From: an uncultured Gammaproteobacteria bacterium
Lineage (GTDB): Bacteria; Pseudomonadota; Gammaproteobacteria; Pseudomonadales; Pseudohongiellaceae
Length of the DNA: 64,000 nt
Direction: 5' to 3'
NCBI GenBank assembly: GCA_937898685.1
Contig: CALEJT010000076.1
Coordinates: 1 to 64,000 of the forward strand
Part shown: piece after piece, positions 50,625 through 60,054 of the stretch
Position numbering within the stretch: position 1 is the first letter of the stretch
Layout: every line of letters starts with the position of its first letter
Translations under genes and position numbers: made by a program
Notes under the pieces: model-generated
Told to the model about the DNA's origin: nothing
The model's database searches: none
Seen by the model: only the letters and a program-made list of their open reading frames with translations

Positions 50625-51440
50625 TCAGCTGCGCAGCGCCGCAAGCACTTCCGCAGTATCCGGACGCACGCCACGCCAGAGCAGAAACGCTTCCGCCGCC
50701 TGTTCCACCAACATGCCGAGCCCATCGAGGGCTCGTGCTGCACCATGTTGCTCTGCCCAACGACAGAAAATCGTGGGCTCCTTCGCGTACATCAGGTCGT
50801 AGCACCAGGCGTCTGATGCCAGGAGATCATCCGGCAGAGAAGGCAAGTCTCCAGCAAGACTCGCGGAAGTGGCATTGAGCACCCAATCGAATTGCTGACC
50901 TGCCAGTGCCGCAAAGCCGCATGCGCTCACCTCGCCGTGAGGTGAGAACAGTTCCGCGAGCTCCTGCGCCTTGCTTTCCGTACGGTTGGCGACCACGACG
51001 CGTTGCGGCTCTTCCTGTAACAAAGGCAAGAGAATGCCGCGCGTCGCGCCGCCAGCACCGAGCACCAACACGCGTTTGCCACGCAACACTCCTCCGGCAT
51101 TCACCGTCAGATCACGGATCAAACCCGGACCATCGGTGTTGTGTCCTTCGAGTTTGCCGTCTTCATTGCGCAACAGTGTGTTGACGGCTCCCGCCAATTC
51201 CGCGCCGGGAGAGCGCACTTCGGCCAACTCCCATGCTTCCTGCTTGAAGGGCACGGTGATGTTGAGGCCCTTGCCGCCGCCAGCGAAAAAACTCGTGACG
51301 GCGCGCTTGAATCCATCCAGGGGTACGAGCAGCGCGTCGTACTCGAGATCCTGATCGAGCTGACGCGCAAACATCGAATGAATGAAGGGAGATTTGCTGT
51401 GTGCGATGGGATTGCCCATCACTGCGTAACGATCGGTCAT
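50625..51440 (-). CDS. aroE: Shikimate dehydrogenase
   Basis: 271 aa. Substrate motif VMGNPIAHSKSPFIHSMFA, catalytic Lys in GLNITVPFKQEAWE, then the NADP Rossmann stretch VLGAGGATRGILLPLL and VANRT. C-terminal GLGMLVEQAAEAFLLWRGV. It reduces 3-dehydroshikimate to shikimate in aromatic biosynthesis. Grouped with hemF and dprA, the usual gammaproteobacterial order. Confidence 0.95.
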   Translation of the reverse strand: MTDRYAVMGNPIAHSKSPFIHSMFARQLDQDLEYDALLVPLDGFKRAVTSFFAGGGKGLNITVPFKQEAWELAEVRSPGAELAGAVNTLLRNEDGKLEGHNTDGPGLIRDLTVNAGGVLRGKRVLVLGAGGATRGILLPLLQEEPQRVVVANRTESKAQELAELFSPHGEVSACGFAALAGQQFDWVLNATSASLAGDLPSLPDDLLASDAWCYDLMYAKEPTIFCRWAEQHGAARALDGLGMLVEQAAEAFLLWRGVRPDTAEVLAALRS

Positions 51441-51484
51441 GATTGGCTCGCGGTGAAGTCAGCGGCGCGAAGTGCGCCGCTCGT

Positions 51485-52399
51485 TCAGGCCCAGTCGCGC
51501 GGACGCAGGTAGTCGGTATAGAGCCGCGCTTCTTCGGTGCCGGGCTTGGGATGATAGTTGTAATCCCAGCGCACTTCCGGCGGTAAGGACATCAAAATCG
51601 ATTCGATACGACCCACACCCGACTGCAGACCAAAGAGCGTGCCGCGGTCGTACACCAGGTTGAACTCCACATAGCGGCCGCGGCGATATTGCTGGAAGCG
51701 TTTTTCGCGTTCGCCATAGGGGGTGTCCTTACGGCGCTGCACGATGGGCGTGTAGGCCTTGAGATAGCTGTCACCCACTGCGCGCATGAAGGCGAAACAA
51801 CGCTCGAAGCCCCAGGCGTTGAGGTCGTCGAAGAAGAGGCCGCCGACGCCGCGCGGTTCGTTGCGGTGTTTGAGGAAGAAGTATTCATCGCACCACTTTT
51901 TATAGTCGGCGTACACATTGGGCCCGAAGGGCTCGCAGGCGGCCTTGGCCGTTTCGTGCCAGTGGCGGCAGTCTTCGTCGAAACCGTAATAAGGAGTGAG
52001 GTCGTAGCCACCGCCGAACCACCACACGGGTTCGATGCCGGGCTTCTCGGCGATGAAGAAGCGGACGTTGGCGTGCGAGGTCGGCACGTAGGGATTGCGC
52101 GGATGGATCACCAGCGACACACCCAGCGCCTGGAAGGAGCCTCCGGCCAGGTCGGGGCGCGCGGCGGTGGCGGAAGCGGGGAGGCGCTTGCCGAACACGT
52201 GCGAGAAGTTCACGCCGCCCTTTTCGAACACGGCGCCTTCGCTGATGACGCGGGAGATGCCACCGCCGCCATCCTCACGATCCCAGCTGTCCTTGCAAAA
52301 GCTGGCTTTCCCGTCGATCGCAGCAAGTTCGCTGCAGATGCTTTCCTGAAGCCCGAGCAAATAGGTTCTTACGGCCTGGACATCGATGGCACTGTGCAC
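51485..52399 (-). CDS. hemF: Oxygen-dependent coproporphyrinogen III oxidase
   Basis: 304 aa with a GTG start at 52399, which has AGAGGA five bases upstream and gives a family-like N-terminus (AIDVQAVRTYLLGLQ); a TTG start at 52495 would add 32 atypical residues. Motifs: CKDSWDREDGGGGISRV, HPRNPYVPTSHANVRFF, WFGGGYDLTPYYGFDEDCRHWH, EPRGVGGLFFDDL and the C-terminal EFNLVYDRGTLFGLQSGGRIES-like stretch. It makes protoporphyrinogen IX using oxygen. Confidence 0.95.
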   Translation of the reverse strand: MHSAIDVQAVRTYLLGLQESICSELAAIDGKASFCKDSWDREDGGGGISRVISEGAVFEKGGVNFSHVFGKRLPASATAARPDLAGGSFQALGVSLVIHPRNPYVPTSHANVRFFIAEKPGIEPVWWFGGGYDLTPYYGFDEDCRHWHETAKAACEPFGPNVYADYKKWCDEYFFLKHRNEPRGVGGLFFDDLNAWGFERCFAFMRAVGDSYLKAYTPIVQRRKDTPYGEREKRFQQYRRGRYVEFNLVYDRGTLFGLQSGVGRIESILMSLPPEVRWDYNYHPKPGTEEARLYTDYLRPRDWA

Positions 52400-52491
52400 T
52401 GCGGTCCTCTCACGATTGCCTGAAGGAGGCGCAACTTTAGCAGGTTCGGGGCGCGCGCGGCGCGCACGAGCCTCCGCGGAGTTGATCAGTT

Positions 52492-53607
52492 TCAACCAGC
52501 GCGCGAGAAGCCGGCAGGGGAGGAGCTGAGTAATCCGCGCAGTTCCAGCTCACCGAGGCGGGCCAGCAAGGTCGCTACGGGTAGACCCGAAGCCGTGCTC
52601 AGCTGTTCGAGCGAAACTTCACCGAAGCCGATCAGGTCCAACAATCTTCTGTCTTCTTCCGATAGTGAAGACTTACATTCATAAATCGACGAACGGACCG
52701 TAGCAGGTAAGGCGTTGCTTGTCGCCTCGTCCAGACGCTCTCGTTCCCAGGCGGTGAGGGCGGGCAGTTCCTCGAGTATGTCCTCCACCCTTTCCACCAG
52801 CTTGGCACCGCTGCGCAGTAGGGCATGGCAGCCACGACTCAGTGGGTTGTAGACCGAGCCCGGGATGGCGAAGACCTCCCGCCCTTGCTCCGCAGCAAGC
52901 CGGGCGGTGATCAGCGAGCCGCTACGGGCGGCGGCCTCGACCACCAACACGCCATGCGAGAGTCCACTGATGATCCGGTTGCGGACGGGGAAGTGCCAAT
53001 CCTGCGGCCCCTGCCATGGCGGAAATTCCGACACCAGAAGACCCTCCCCCTGAATGCGTTCCGCCAGGGCCCGGTTGCTCTTGGGGTAGAGTTGGTCCAA
53101 CCCCGAACCGAGTACGGCCACCGTCAGCCCACCCGCTTCCAGGGCGCCGTGATGACTTTCGGCATCGACCCCCAGTGCCATGCCGCTCGTGACCACGTAA
53201 CCCCGCTGCGCCAGTGCCGCGCCGAATTCCCGCGCCAAGCGGCGGCCATCGGCGCTCGGCTTGCGAGTACCCACTATCGCTATTTGCGGCAAGTTCAAGG
53301 CATTTTTGTTGCCACGTAGGTACAAGAGGGACGGGGGATCGCTCAGGTTCTTGAGCAAAGGAGGGTAGTCGGGGCTATAGAGCGGAAGCAGGGCGTTGCC
53401 AGGTGCTGCGGCCCATTCCAGCACACGCGACAGATACTTACGCGCCTCACCCAGATCTTCTTCTTTTAACAAGCGAAGTGCTGCGTCCGCGCTGCTGGCC
53501 GTCCAACTGGTCTGACCAAAGGCTTTGAGCCGGCTGGGACCGAGGGCGGGAATCAGGCTGAGCAGCAGCCAAAGGTGATCGAGGTTCGATGGGGCATCGT
53601 GAGACAT
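52492..53607 (-). CDS. dprA: DNA processing protein DprA
   Basis: 371 aa from the ATG at 53607 (a GTG at 53661 would add 18 residues). SAM-like N-domain, Rossmann domain with IAIVGTRKPSADGRRLAREFG, LGSGLDQLYPKSNRAL, FPVRNRIISGLSHGVLVVEAA, and a C-terminal winged-helix domain (LLDLIGFGEVSLEQLSTASGLPVATLLARL). It loads RecA on incoming single-stranded DNA during transformation. It is present in non-competent species too. Confidence 0.93.
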   Translation of the reverse strand: MSHDAPSNLDHLWLLLSLIPALGPSRLKAFGQTSWTASSADAALRLLKEEDLGEARKYLSRVLEWAAAPGNALLPLYSPDYPPLLKNLSDPPSLLYLRGNKNALNLPQIAIVGTRKPSADGRRLAREFGAALAQRGYVVTSGMALGVDAESHHGALEAGGLTVAVLGSGLDQLYPKSNRALAERIQGEGLLVSEFPPWQGPQDWHFPVRNRIISGLSHGVLVVEAAARSGSLITARLAAEQGREVFAIPGSVYNPLSRGCHALLRSGAKLVERVEDILEELPALTAWERERLDEATSNALPATVRSSIYECKSSLSEEDRRLLDLIGFGEVSLEQLSTASGLPVATLLARLGELELRGLLSSSPAGFSRAG

Positions 53608-53827
53608 CACGGGCTCGTCCCTGGTGAGCACAAGGAAGGCCGCCGCCTTGAATCGGCTCACGGCGCAACCACATTAGTCGGGCGTGCCCTGGTATAGTGC
53701 ACGCTTGACTTCCGCGCCAATAACGCTTGGATTAATACTATTCCCTGGTTTAGGTCCCGAAGTTGATGCCGTAACATCCGGTACGGATTTGGCGTATCAT
53801 TTCGGGCCCGTCGTCGGCGATGCACCC

Positions 53828-54343
53828 ATGAGCTTACTCACCATCCTCGAATACCCAGATCTGCGCCTGCGCAAGCGTGCCGCCGTGGTTCAGCCGGAGC
53901 AGATCAATGATTCGCTGCGTCAGACCATCGACGACATGTTCGAGACCATGTATGCCGCCAACGGCATTGGTCTGGCCGCGACCCAGGTGGACATCCACCT
54001 GCGTGTGATCGTGCTCGACGTATCGGAAGAGCGGAACTCTCCCATGGCCTTCATCAATCCCGAGATCGAGGTGCTCGATCCCGAGCCCATGGGTTACGAA
54101 GAAGGTTGTCTCTCCGTTCCCGGCTACTACGACCTCGTCACCCGTCCGCGCCGTATCAGGGTGAAAGCCCTCGACCGCGATGGTCAGCCCATCGAAATGG
54201 AAGCCGAAGGTCTTCTGGCCGTGTGCTTGCAACACGAGTGCGACCACCTCGACGGCAAACTCTTCGTCGACTACCTCTCCATCCTCAAGCGTCAGCGCAT
54301 CAAGCACAAATTGCTGAAGGACAAGAAGCAGAAGGTTGGCTGA
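53828..54343 (+). CDS. def: Peptide deformylase
   Basis: 171 aa from the ATG at 53828. All three motifs: GIGLAATQ, EGCLSVPG and QHECDHLDG, with Cys and two His as metal ligands. It removes the formyl group from new proteins. Downstream fmt and rsmB complete the usual def–fmt–rsmB set. A TATAGT (53693-53698) upstream may be the -10. Confidence 0.96.
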   Translation: MSLLTILEYPDLRLRKRAAVVQPEQINDSLRQTIDDMFETMYAANGIGLAATQVDIHLRVIVLDVSEERNSPMAFINPEIEVLDPEPMGYEEGCLSVPGYYDLVTRPRRIRVKALDRDGQPIEMEAEGLLAVCLQHECDHLDGKLFVDYLSILKRQRIKHKLLKDKKQKVG

Positions 54344-54393
54344 GGCCACAGCAGCTGGTAGAAAGCCTGCTTCCTCATCGACTCGTCCTATTC

Positions 54394-55374
54394 ATGAATT
54401 CCTCTCTCCGCATCGTCTTCGCTGGGACGCCCCAGTTTGCTGCCGAGCAGCTGCGCGCAATTCTCGAAGCCGGTTTCACGGTAGTCGGCGCTTACTCTCA
54501 ACCCGATCGTCCCACTGGCCGCGGCAAGAAATTGTTGCCCACACCAGTGAAGGCCTTGGCGGAACAGCATGGCATCCCAGTGTTTCAACCACTGTCGCTG
54601 AAAAATGAAGCAGCAGAGCAACAGCTGCGCGAGCTGCAGCCTGATGTGATGGTGGTGGTGGCCTATGGCCTCTTGTTGCCGCCCGCGATTCTGGCCCTGC
54701 CCAAGTACGGCTGTCTCAACGTGCACGCCTCTCTGCTGCCACGTTGGCGTGGTGCGGCGCCGATCGAACGTGCCATCCTCGCGCGCGACGCCGAAAGTGG
54801 TGTGTGCATCATGCAGATGGATGCCGGGCTCGACACCGGCCCCGTGCTCGCTACTCGCCGCACGCCAATTACCGAAGAAGACACCAGCGAAACGTTGACG
54901 CAGCGTCTTTGCGACCTCGGCGCCGAAGCCTTGATCGACGTGCTCGAGCACATCGCGCAGGGCAATCCGCCGCCCGCGGTGCCACAAAGTTCCGAAGGCG
55001 TGCTCTACGCCGCCAAGATCCAAAAGCAGGAAGCCCTGATCGATTGGAGCAAGAGCGCCGCCGACATTGCCGCGCAGACACGCGCCTTCTATCCGCGCGT
55101 TCCAGCCTTCACCTTCCACCACGGCGCGCGGCTACGCCTTCTGAAGGCGAAGGCCTTGCCGAGCACTGCTTCAGCGGAGCCGGGCAGGATTACCAGAGTA
55201 AGTGATCACTCTTTCGTCGTTGCCTGTGGTGAAGGCGCACTTGAAGTGAGCGAAGTCCAGCTTGAGGGCAAGAACGCCGTGAGCTTCGCCGCTCTGCGCA
55301 ACGGTCATCCGGACTACATCGTGCAGGGACAGCGACTGGGCGAGGCTCCCGCGCCGGTGGCTCATGGCAGCTGA
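54394..55374 (+). CDS. fmt: Methionyl-tRNA formyltransferase
   Basis: 326 aa from the ATG at 54394. Formyl-transfer domain with FAGTPQFAAEQL, VVAYGLLLP, the NVHASLLPRWRGAAPIERAIL motif and MDAGLDTGPVL; C-terminal OB-like domain for tRNA (about 205-315). It formylates initiator Met-tRNA with 10-formyl-THF. Overlaps rsmB by 11 bases. Confidence 0.96.
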   Translation: MNSSLRIVFAGTPQFAAEQLRAILEAGFTVVGAYSQPDRPTGRGKKLLPTPVKALAEQHGIPVFQPLSLKNEAAEQQLRELQPDVMVVVAYGLLLPPAILALPKYGCLNVHASLLPRWRGAAPIERAILARDAESGVCIMQMDAGLDTGPVLATRRTPITEEDTSETLTQRLCDLGAEALIDVLEHIAQGNPPPAVPQSSEGVLYAAKIQKQEALIDWSKSAADIAAQTRAFYPRVPAFTFHHGARLRLLKAKALPSTASAEPGRITRVSDHSFVVACGEGALEVSEVQLEGKNAVSFAALRNGHPDYIVQGQRLGEAPAPVAHGS

Positions 55375-56656
55375 ACTTCACAGTCTCTACTGCCGCACCC
55401 TGCTCGGCATCCGGCAGGGACGGGGATCGTTGAATTCCTGGCTGGATGCCGAAACCAAGCGTGAGCTCGGTGCCGATGCCGCGCGTTTGCAGGCCTGGTG
55501 CTATGGCGTCTGCCGCTGGTATCACCGCCTCGATGCCATGGCCGCACGACTGCTCGAAAAGCCGCTGCGCAACAAGGATCAGGACATCCACTTTCTGATT
55601 TTGCTCGGGCTCTATCAACTGCAATTCATGCGCACACCCGCTCACGCGGTACTGAACGAAACCGTTGCGGCGGCCGAAGCATTGCGCAAACCCTGGGCGA
55701 AGAACCTGATCAATGCCGTGCTGCGCGAGGCACAGCGTTCGCAAGAGACCTTGCTGGAACAGAGCAAGAAGGATTACAGCCACTGGTTCTCGCATCCCGA
55801 TTGGCTGTTGCAACAACTCAAACGCGACTGGCCCAAGCATTACCGCGAGATACTCGAGGCCAACAACGAACCGGCGCCCATGACCTTGCGCGTGAACCGG
55901 CGAATGAGTACTTGCGACTCCTATCTGCAGGAGCTTGCTGCTGCCGGCATTGCAGCAAGTGCCGATCCTTTGAGTCCACAAGGTGTGCTGCTGGCTCAAC
56001 CTTGTGAGGTGCGATCTCTACCTGGCTTCGCGGAAGGGAAGGTGAGTGTGCAGGACGCAGCCTCCCAGCTCGTGGCGGAGGTACTTCCAGTATCAGGAAC
56101 GCAGCGCGTGCTCGATGCCTGCTGTGCGCCGGGCGGCAAGACTTGCGCCTTGCTTGAAGCTCATCCAGAGCTCGATGTCATCGCTCTCGATGTCGACGCA
56201 TCACGCTTGCAACGTGTTCACGACAATCTTTCACGGCTGCGCTTGAGTGCTTCAGTAGCGCAGGGCGACATCTCGCAGCAGCACGCCTTCGAACCAGCAA
56301 GTTTCGATGCAATCCTGCTCGACGTTCCCTGTTCGGGTACGGGCGTGATTCGCCGTCACCCCGACATCAAATTGTTGCGCACGCCCGCCGAAGTGGCTGG
56401 ACTCGTGGAGAAGCAACGCGCTTTGCTAGAAGCAGCATGGCCTTTGCTGCGCGAAGGCGGTTATCTGCTCTATTCGACCTGTTCCGTGCTGCGTGCCGAA
56501 AACGATGAACAGATTGCAGCTTTCGTCGCCGCACATCCGACAGCGCAAGTCTTGCCTCCGGAACTACCTGGCGCCATGCGCTCCGAAGTCGGCACGCAGC
56601 TCTTCCCGCAGGTAGGTGGGCATGATGGCTTCTACTATGCATTGCTGCGCAAATAG
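55364..56656 (+). CDS. rsmB: 16S rRNA (cytosine-967-C5)-methyltransferase RsmB
   Basis: 430 aa. N-terminal NusB-like helical domain (about 1-135), then the SAM-dependent methyltransferase: VLDACCAPGGKTCALLEA, LDVDASRLQRV, catalytic Cys in LLDVPCSGTGVIRRHPDIK and second Cys in LLYSTCSVLRAEN. Methylates C967 of 16S rRNA. Starts inside fmt. Confidence 0.95.
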   Translation: MAAELHSLYCRTLLGIRQGRGSLNSWLDAETKRELGADAARLQAWCYGVCRWYHRLDAMAARLLEKPLRNKDQDIHFLILLGLYQLQFMRTPAHAVLNETVAAAEALRKPWAKNLINAVLREAQRSQETLLEQSKKDYSHWFSHPDWLLQQLKRDWPKHYREILEANNEPAPMTLRVNRRMSTCDSYLQELAAAGIAASADPLSPQGVLLAQPCEVRSLPGFAEGKVSVQDAASQLVAEVLPVSGTQRVLDACCAPGGKTCALLEAHPELDVIALDVDASRLQRVHDNLSRLRLSASVAQGDISQQHAFEPASFDAILLDVPCSGTGVIRRHPDIKLLRTPAEVAGLVEKQRALLEAAWPLLREGGYLLYSTCSVLRAENDEQIAAFVAAHPTAQVLPPELPGAMRSEVGTQLFPQVGGHDGFYYALLRK

Positions 56657-56693
56657 GAAAGAATGCGGCTCCCGCCTGGGATGAGACTTCACC

Positions 56694-58067
56694 ATGAAAA
56701 TCCTGATTCTCGGGGCCAATAATGTCGGCGCCGCTCTAGCGGATCATCTCTCGAGGGAAACCAACGACATCACCGTCATCGATCCCGATGCCGATGCCTT
56801 GAGAGCGCTGAAGGAAAAGTTCGACATCGGCACCGTCGTCGGCCAGCCCTCTTTTCCCGATGTGCTCAAGCGTGCCGGCGCCGACGATGCCGACATGCTG
56901 ATCTGCGTCACGGACAGTGACGAAGTGAACCTCGTGGCCTGCGAAGTGGCGTGGACGCTGTTTCGCACGCCGAAGAAGATCTGCCGCCTGCGTTCGAATT
57001 CCTATGTCAACGTAGAAAAGCTCTTCGGCAATGAAGCCATTCCGATCGATGTGGTGATCAGCCCCGAGCAGATCGTCTCGCGCAGCATCAAGAATCTCAT
57101 CGAATTGCCCGGCTCATTGCAGGTACTCGACTTCGCCAAGGGCAAGATCCAATTGGTTGCGGTATGTGCAGAGAGAGGCGGCCCCTTGGTGGGACGTGAA
57201 TTGCGCTGTCTGCGCGAACACATGCCCAACATCGACACACGCGTTGCCGCAATCTTCCGCCAGAATCGTCCGATCCTGCCGCAAGGCGACACCGTCATCG
57301 AAGCCTATGACGAAGTGTTCTTCATCGCCGCACGCGATCACATCCGCCACGTGATGAGTGAACTGCGTCCTGTCGACAAGCCCTACAAGCGCATCATGAT
57401 CGCCGGCGGTGGCAACATCGGCGAACGGTTGGCGCAGGCGGTGGAAGGCAGCTTCCGCACCAAGTTGATCGAATCGAATCCACATCGCTGCGAAGTACTC
57501 GCGGAAAAGCTGCGCTTCACCACCGTGCTCAACGGCGATGCTTCCGACCATGAAATGTTGTTGGAAGAGGGCATCGAAGACACCGACGTCTATCTCGCTC
57601 TCACCAACAACGACGAAACCAACATCATGTCGTCGATGCTCGCCAAGCGCATGGGTGCAGCACGTGTGATGACGCTGATTTCCAATCCCGCCTATGTTGA
57701 TCTGGTGCAGGGCAGTGAAGTGGACATCGCCATTTCACCGCAGCAGGCGACGATCGGTAGTTTGCTGACACACGTGCGGCGAGGTGACGTCGCTGCCGTG
57801 CATTCCTTGCGCCGCGGCGCAGCAGAAGCTCTCGAAGCCATTGCGCATGGCGACAAGAACACTTCGAAAGTGGTGGGTCGTAAATTGGGGGATATTTCGC
57901 TGCCGCAGGGCGCGACGATCGGCGCCATTCTGCGTGGCGACAAGGTGCTGATCGCGCACGACAACGTCGTGGTGGAAAGCGGCGACCACGTCATCATGTT
58001 CCTGATGGACAAGAGCCGCATCCCAGAAGTGGAACGTCTGTTCCAAGTTGGCTTTACCTTCTTCTGA
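56694..58067 (+). CDS. trkA: Trk potassium uptake system NAD-binding protein TrkA
   Basis: 457 aa with two RCK repeats: first NAD site ILGANNVGAALADHL, second IAGGGNIGERLAQAVEG, each followed by a TrkA-C domain. It gates the TrkH/G potassium channel from the cytoplasmic side. trkH is not in the window. Convergent with the acyltransferase gene, 9 bases apart. Confidence 0.95.
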   Translation: MKILILGANNVGAALADHLSRETNDITVIDPDADALRALKEKFDIGTVVGQPSFPDVLKRAGADDADMLICVTDSDEVNLVACEVAWTLFRTPKKICRLRSNSYVNVEKLFGNEAIPIDVVISPEQIVSRSIKNLIELPGSLQVLDFAKGKIQLVAVCAERGGPLVGRELRCLREHMPNIDTRVAAIFRQNRPILPQGDTVIEAYDEVFFIAARDHIRHVMSELRPVDKPYKRIMIAGGGNIGERLAQAVEGSFRTKLIESNPHRCEVLAEKLRFTTVLNGDASDHEMLLEEGIEDTDVYLALTNNDETNIMSSMLAKRMGAARVMTLISNPAYVDLVQGSEVDIAISPQQATIGSLLTHVRRGDVAAVHSLRRGAAEALEAIAHGDKNTSKVVGRKLGDISLPQGATIGAILRGDKVLIAHDNVVVESGDHVIMFLMDKSRIPEVERLFQVGFTFF

Positions 58068-58076
58068 GCCGATACA

Positions 58077-58961
58077 TCACGCGCGATAGGGCGAGCTCAT
58101 TCCTTCCGGTTGACGCTTGTAGCGCTTGTATTCCCAGGCATATTGCTCCGGTGTCTTGCGCACCAGGGTTTCCACCGTGCGGTTGAGCCCGGTAAGAGCT
58201 TCGACCAAGTCCGAGGAATAGATGGAGCCATCGGGCTCGATCATCTCGATCTCGAAACCCTTCTCGGTTCGGCGTACCACACCCACCAAGATGCGGGCGC
58301 CGGTCTTCTGCGCCAGACGATTCACCAAGGTCATGGTCAAGGCCGGGCGATTGAAGAAAGGCGCAAACTCGCCGCTTTCATCCGGCGGCACCTGATCGGG
58401 CAGGATGCCTACTACTTCCCCGGCACGCAGCGCGCGCAACAACATGCTCACGCCTTGCTTGTCGGTGGCCACCATGTTGGCACCCGTGCGGCTGCGCGCC
58501 TTGTAGATCACTTCCGCGATGCGCGGATCCGAGGGCGGTTGAAACAATTGATGCGTCTGCCCGAGACCACAGGTGTTGAGCCACAGACCGAAGAGCTCCC
58601 AGTTGCCGAGGTGAGGCGAGCACAGCACTACACCCTTGCCGCTCTCGGCACCCGCCTTGAGTAAGTCGAAACCGATCACCCGCTCGATGGAGGCGAGCGC
58701 CCGCTCCGGTGGCCATAACCAGGTGCTGCCGGCCTCGCAGATGGCCTTGAAGGTTTGACGCAGGCTGGCATGGGCCAGTTTGCGGCGCTCTTCTTCCGAC
58801 AATTCCGGGAAGGCGATGGCCAGATTGGTGTGGGTGGTTTTGGCCATGCGGGTATTGGCCAGGAAGGCGATGTCACCACACAGGGTTCCCAGGCGACGTT
58901 GCCAGCTCAGGGGCAGGAGGGCCAGAAAGCGGAGGAGAGCCAGAATCAGGGTCGATTTCAT
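58077..58961 (-). CDS. Lipid A acyltransferase, LpxL/HtrB family
   Basis: 294 aa. N-terminal hydrophobic segment (about 5-22), acyltransferase motif SPHLGNWELFG (HxxxxE), the GILPDQVPPDESGEFAPFF region, and C-terminal PEQYAWEYKRYKRQP as in lysophospholipid/lipid A late acyltransferases. It adds a secondary acyl chain to lipid A precursor at the inner membrane. Whether LpxL- or LpxM-like cannot be told. Confidence 0.88.
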   Translation of the reverse strand: MKSTLILALLRFLALLPLSWQRRLGTLCGDIAFLANTRMAKTTHTNLAIAFPELSEEERRKLAHASLRQTFKAICEAGSTWLWPPERALASIERVIGFDLLKAGAESGKGVVLCSPHLGNWELFGLWLNTCGLGQTHQLFQPPSDPRIAEVIYKARSRTGANMVATDKQGVSMLLRALRAGEVVGILPDQVPPDESGEFAPFFNRPALTMTLVNRLAQKTGARILVGVVRRTEKGFEIEMIEPDGSIYSSDLVEALTGLNRTVETLVRKTPEQYAWEYKRYKRQPEGMSSPYRA

Positions 58962-59112
58962 GAAACGAACGTGAGGAGAACAACTGCTAGCAGGTCGCGC
59001 ACACCGGGAGACATCTCGCCATGTTCGGACCTTTTCAGGATAATAGACGACTTTTTCATTCCCGCGCGCCTAAGCGCAATAGTACCCGAAGCCGCTCAGT
59101 CTGGAGTCCTTT
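58962..59112. other. Divergent spacer between the acyltransferase gene and glyQ
   Basis: 151 bp. A possible rightward -10 (GATAAT) lies at about 59036-59041, without a good -35. Nothing else seen. Confidence 0.3.
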
Positions 59113-60054
59113 TTGACCACCTCAGTTGACGTTTCCACCTTTCAGGGCCTGATCCTGGCCCTGCAACAGTTTTGGGCCGAGCGCGGTTGCGTGCTCATAC
59201 AGCCGCTCGACCTCGAAGTGGGTGCCGGCACCTTCCACACCGCCACCTTCCTGCGCGCCATTGGTCCGGAAAGCTGGAATACGGCCTACGTGCAGCCCTG
59301 CCGTCGTCCGACGGACAGCCGCTACGGCGAGAACCCGATGCGCCTGCAGCACTATTACCAGTTCCAGGTGATCCTCAAGCCTTCGCCGCTGAACATCCAG
59401 GAGCTCTATCTGGACTCGCTGCGCCATCTCGGCATCGACACCAGCATCCACGACATCCGCTTCGTGGAGGACAACTGGGAATCGCCGACCCTCGGCGCCT
59501 GGGGCTTGGGTTGGGAAGTGTGGCTCAACGGCATGGAGGTGACGCAGTTCACCTACTTCCAGCAGGTGGGTGGCCTGGAGTGCTATCCGGTGAGCGGCGA
59601 GATCACCTATGGTCTAGAGCGCATCGCGATGTATCTGCAGAACAAGAACAGCATCTTCGACATCGTGTGGGCGCACACGCCCAACGGCACCGTCACCTAC
59701 GGCGACGTGTTCCATCAGAACGAAGTCGAGATGTCGGCGTATAACTTCGAGCACGCCAACACCGACAACCTGTTCCAGTATTTCAATCAGTGCGAAGCCG
59801 AATGCCAGAAGCTGATCGCGGCCAAACTGGTACTGCCGGCCTACGAACAAGTGCTGAAGGCATCGCACTACTTCAACCTGCTCGATGCGCGCTCGGCCAT
59901 TTCGGTCACCGAGCGTCAACGCTACATCCTGCGCGTGCGCACGCTGGCGCGCGAGGTCGCCCAGGCCTACTACGAATCCAGAGCACGACTCGGCTTCCCC
60001 TTGGCACCCGAAGCCCTGCGGCAGGAATGTCTGGAGAAATTCAACAATGCTTAA
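59113..60054 (+). CDS. glyQ: Glycyl-tRNA synthetase alpha subunit
   Basis: 313 aa with a TTG start at 59113, six bases after GGAG. Very conserved: LQQFWAERGCVLIQPLDLEVGAGTFHTATFLRAIGPE, QPCRRPTDSRYGENPMRLQHYYQFQVI, and FTYFQQVGGLECYPVSGEITYGLERIAMYLQ. Catalytic half of the alpha2beta2 enzyme. Its stop overlaps the glyS start by 8 bases. Confidence 0.97.
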   Translation: MTTSVDVSTFQGLILALQQFWAERGCVLIQPLDLEVGAGTFHTATFLRAIGPESWNTAYVQPCRRPTDSRYGENPMRLQHYYQFQVILKPSPLNIQELYLDSLRHLGIDTSIHDIRFVEDNWESPTLGAWGLGWEVWLNGMEVTQFTYFQQVGGLECYPVSGEITYGLERIAMYLQNKNSIFDIVWAHTPNGTVTYGDVFHQNEVEMSAYNFEHANTDNLFQYFNQCEAECQKLIAAKLVLPAYEQVLKASHYFNLLDARSAISVTERQRYILRVRTLAREVAQAYYESRARLGFPLAPEALRQECLEKFNNA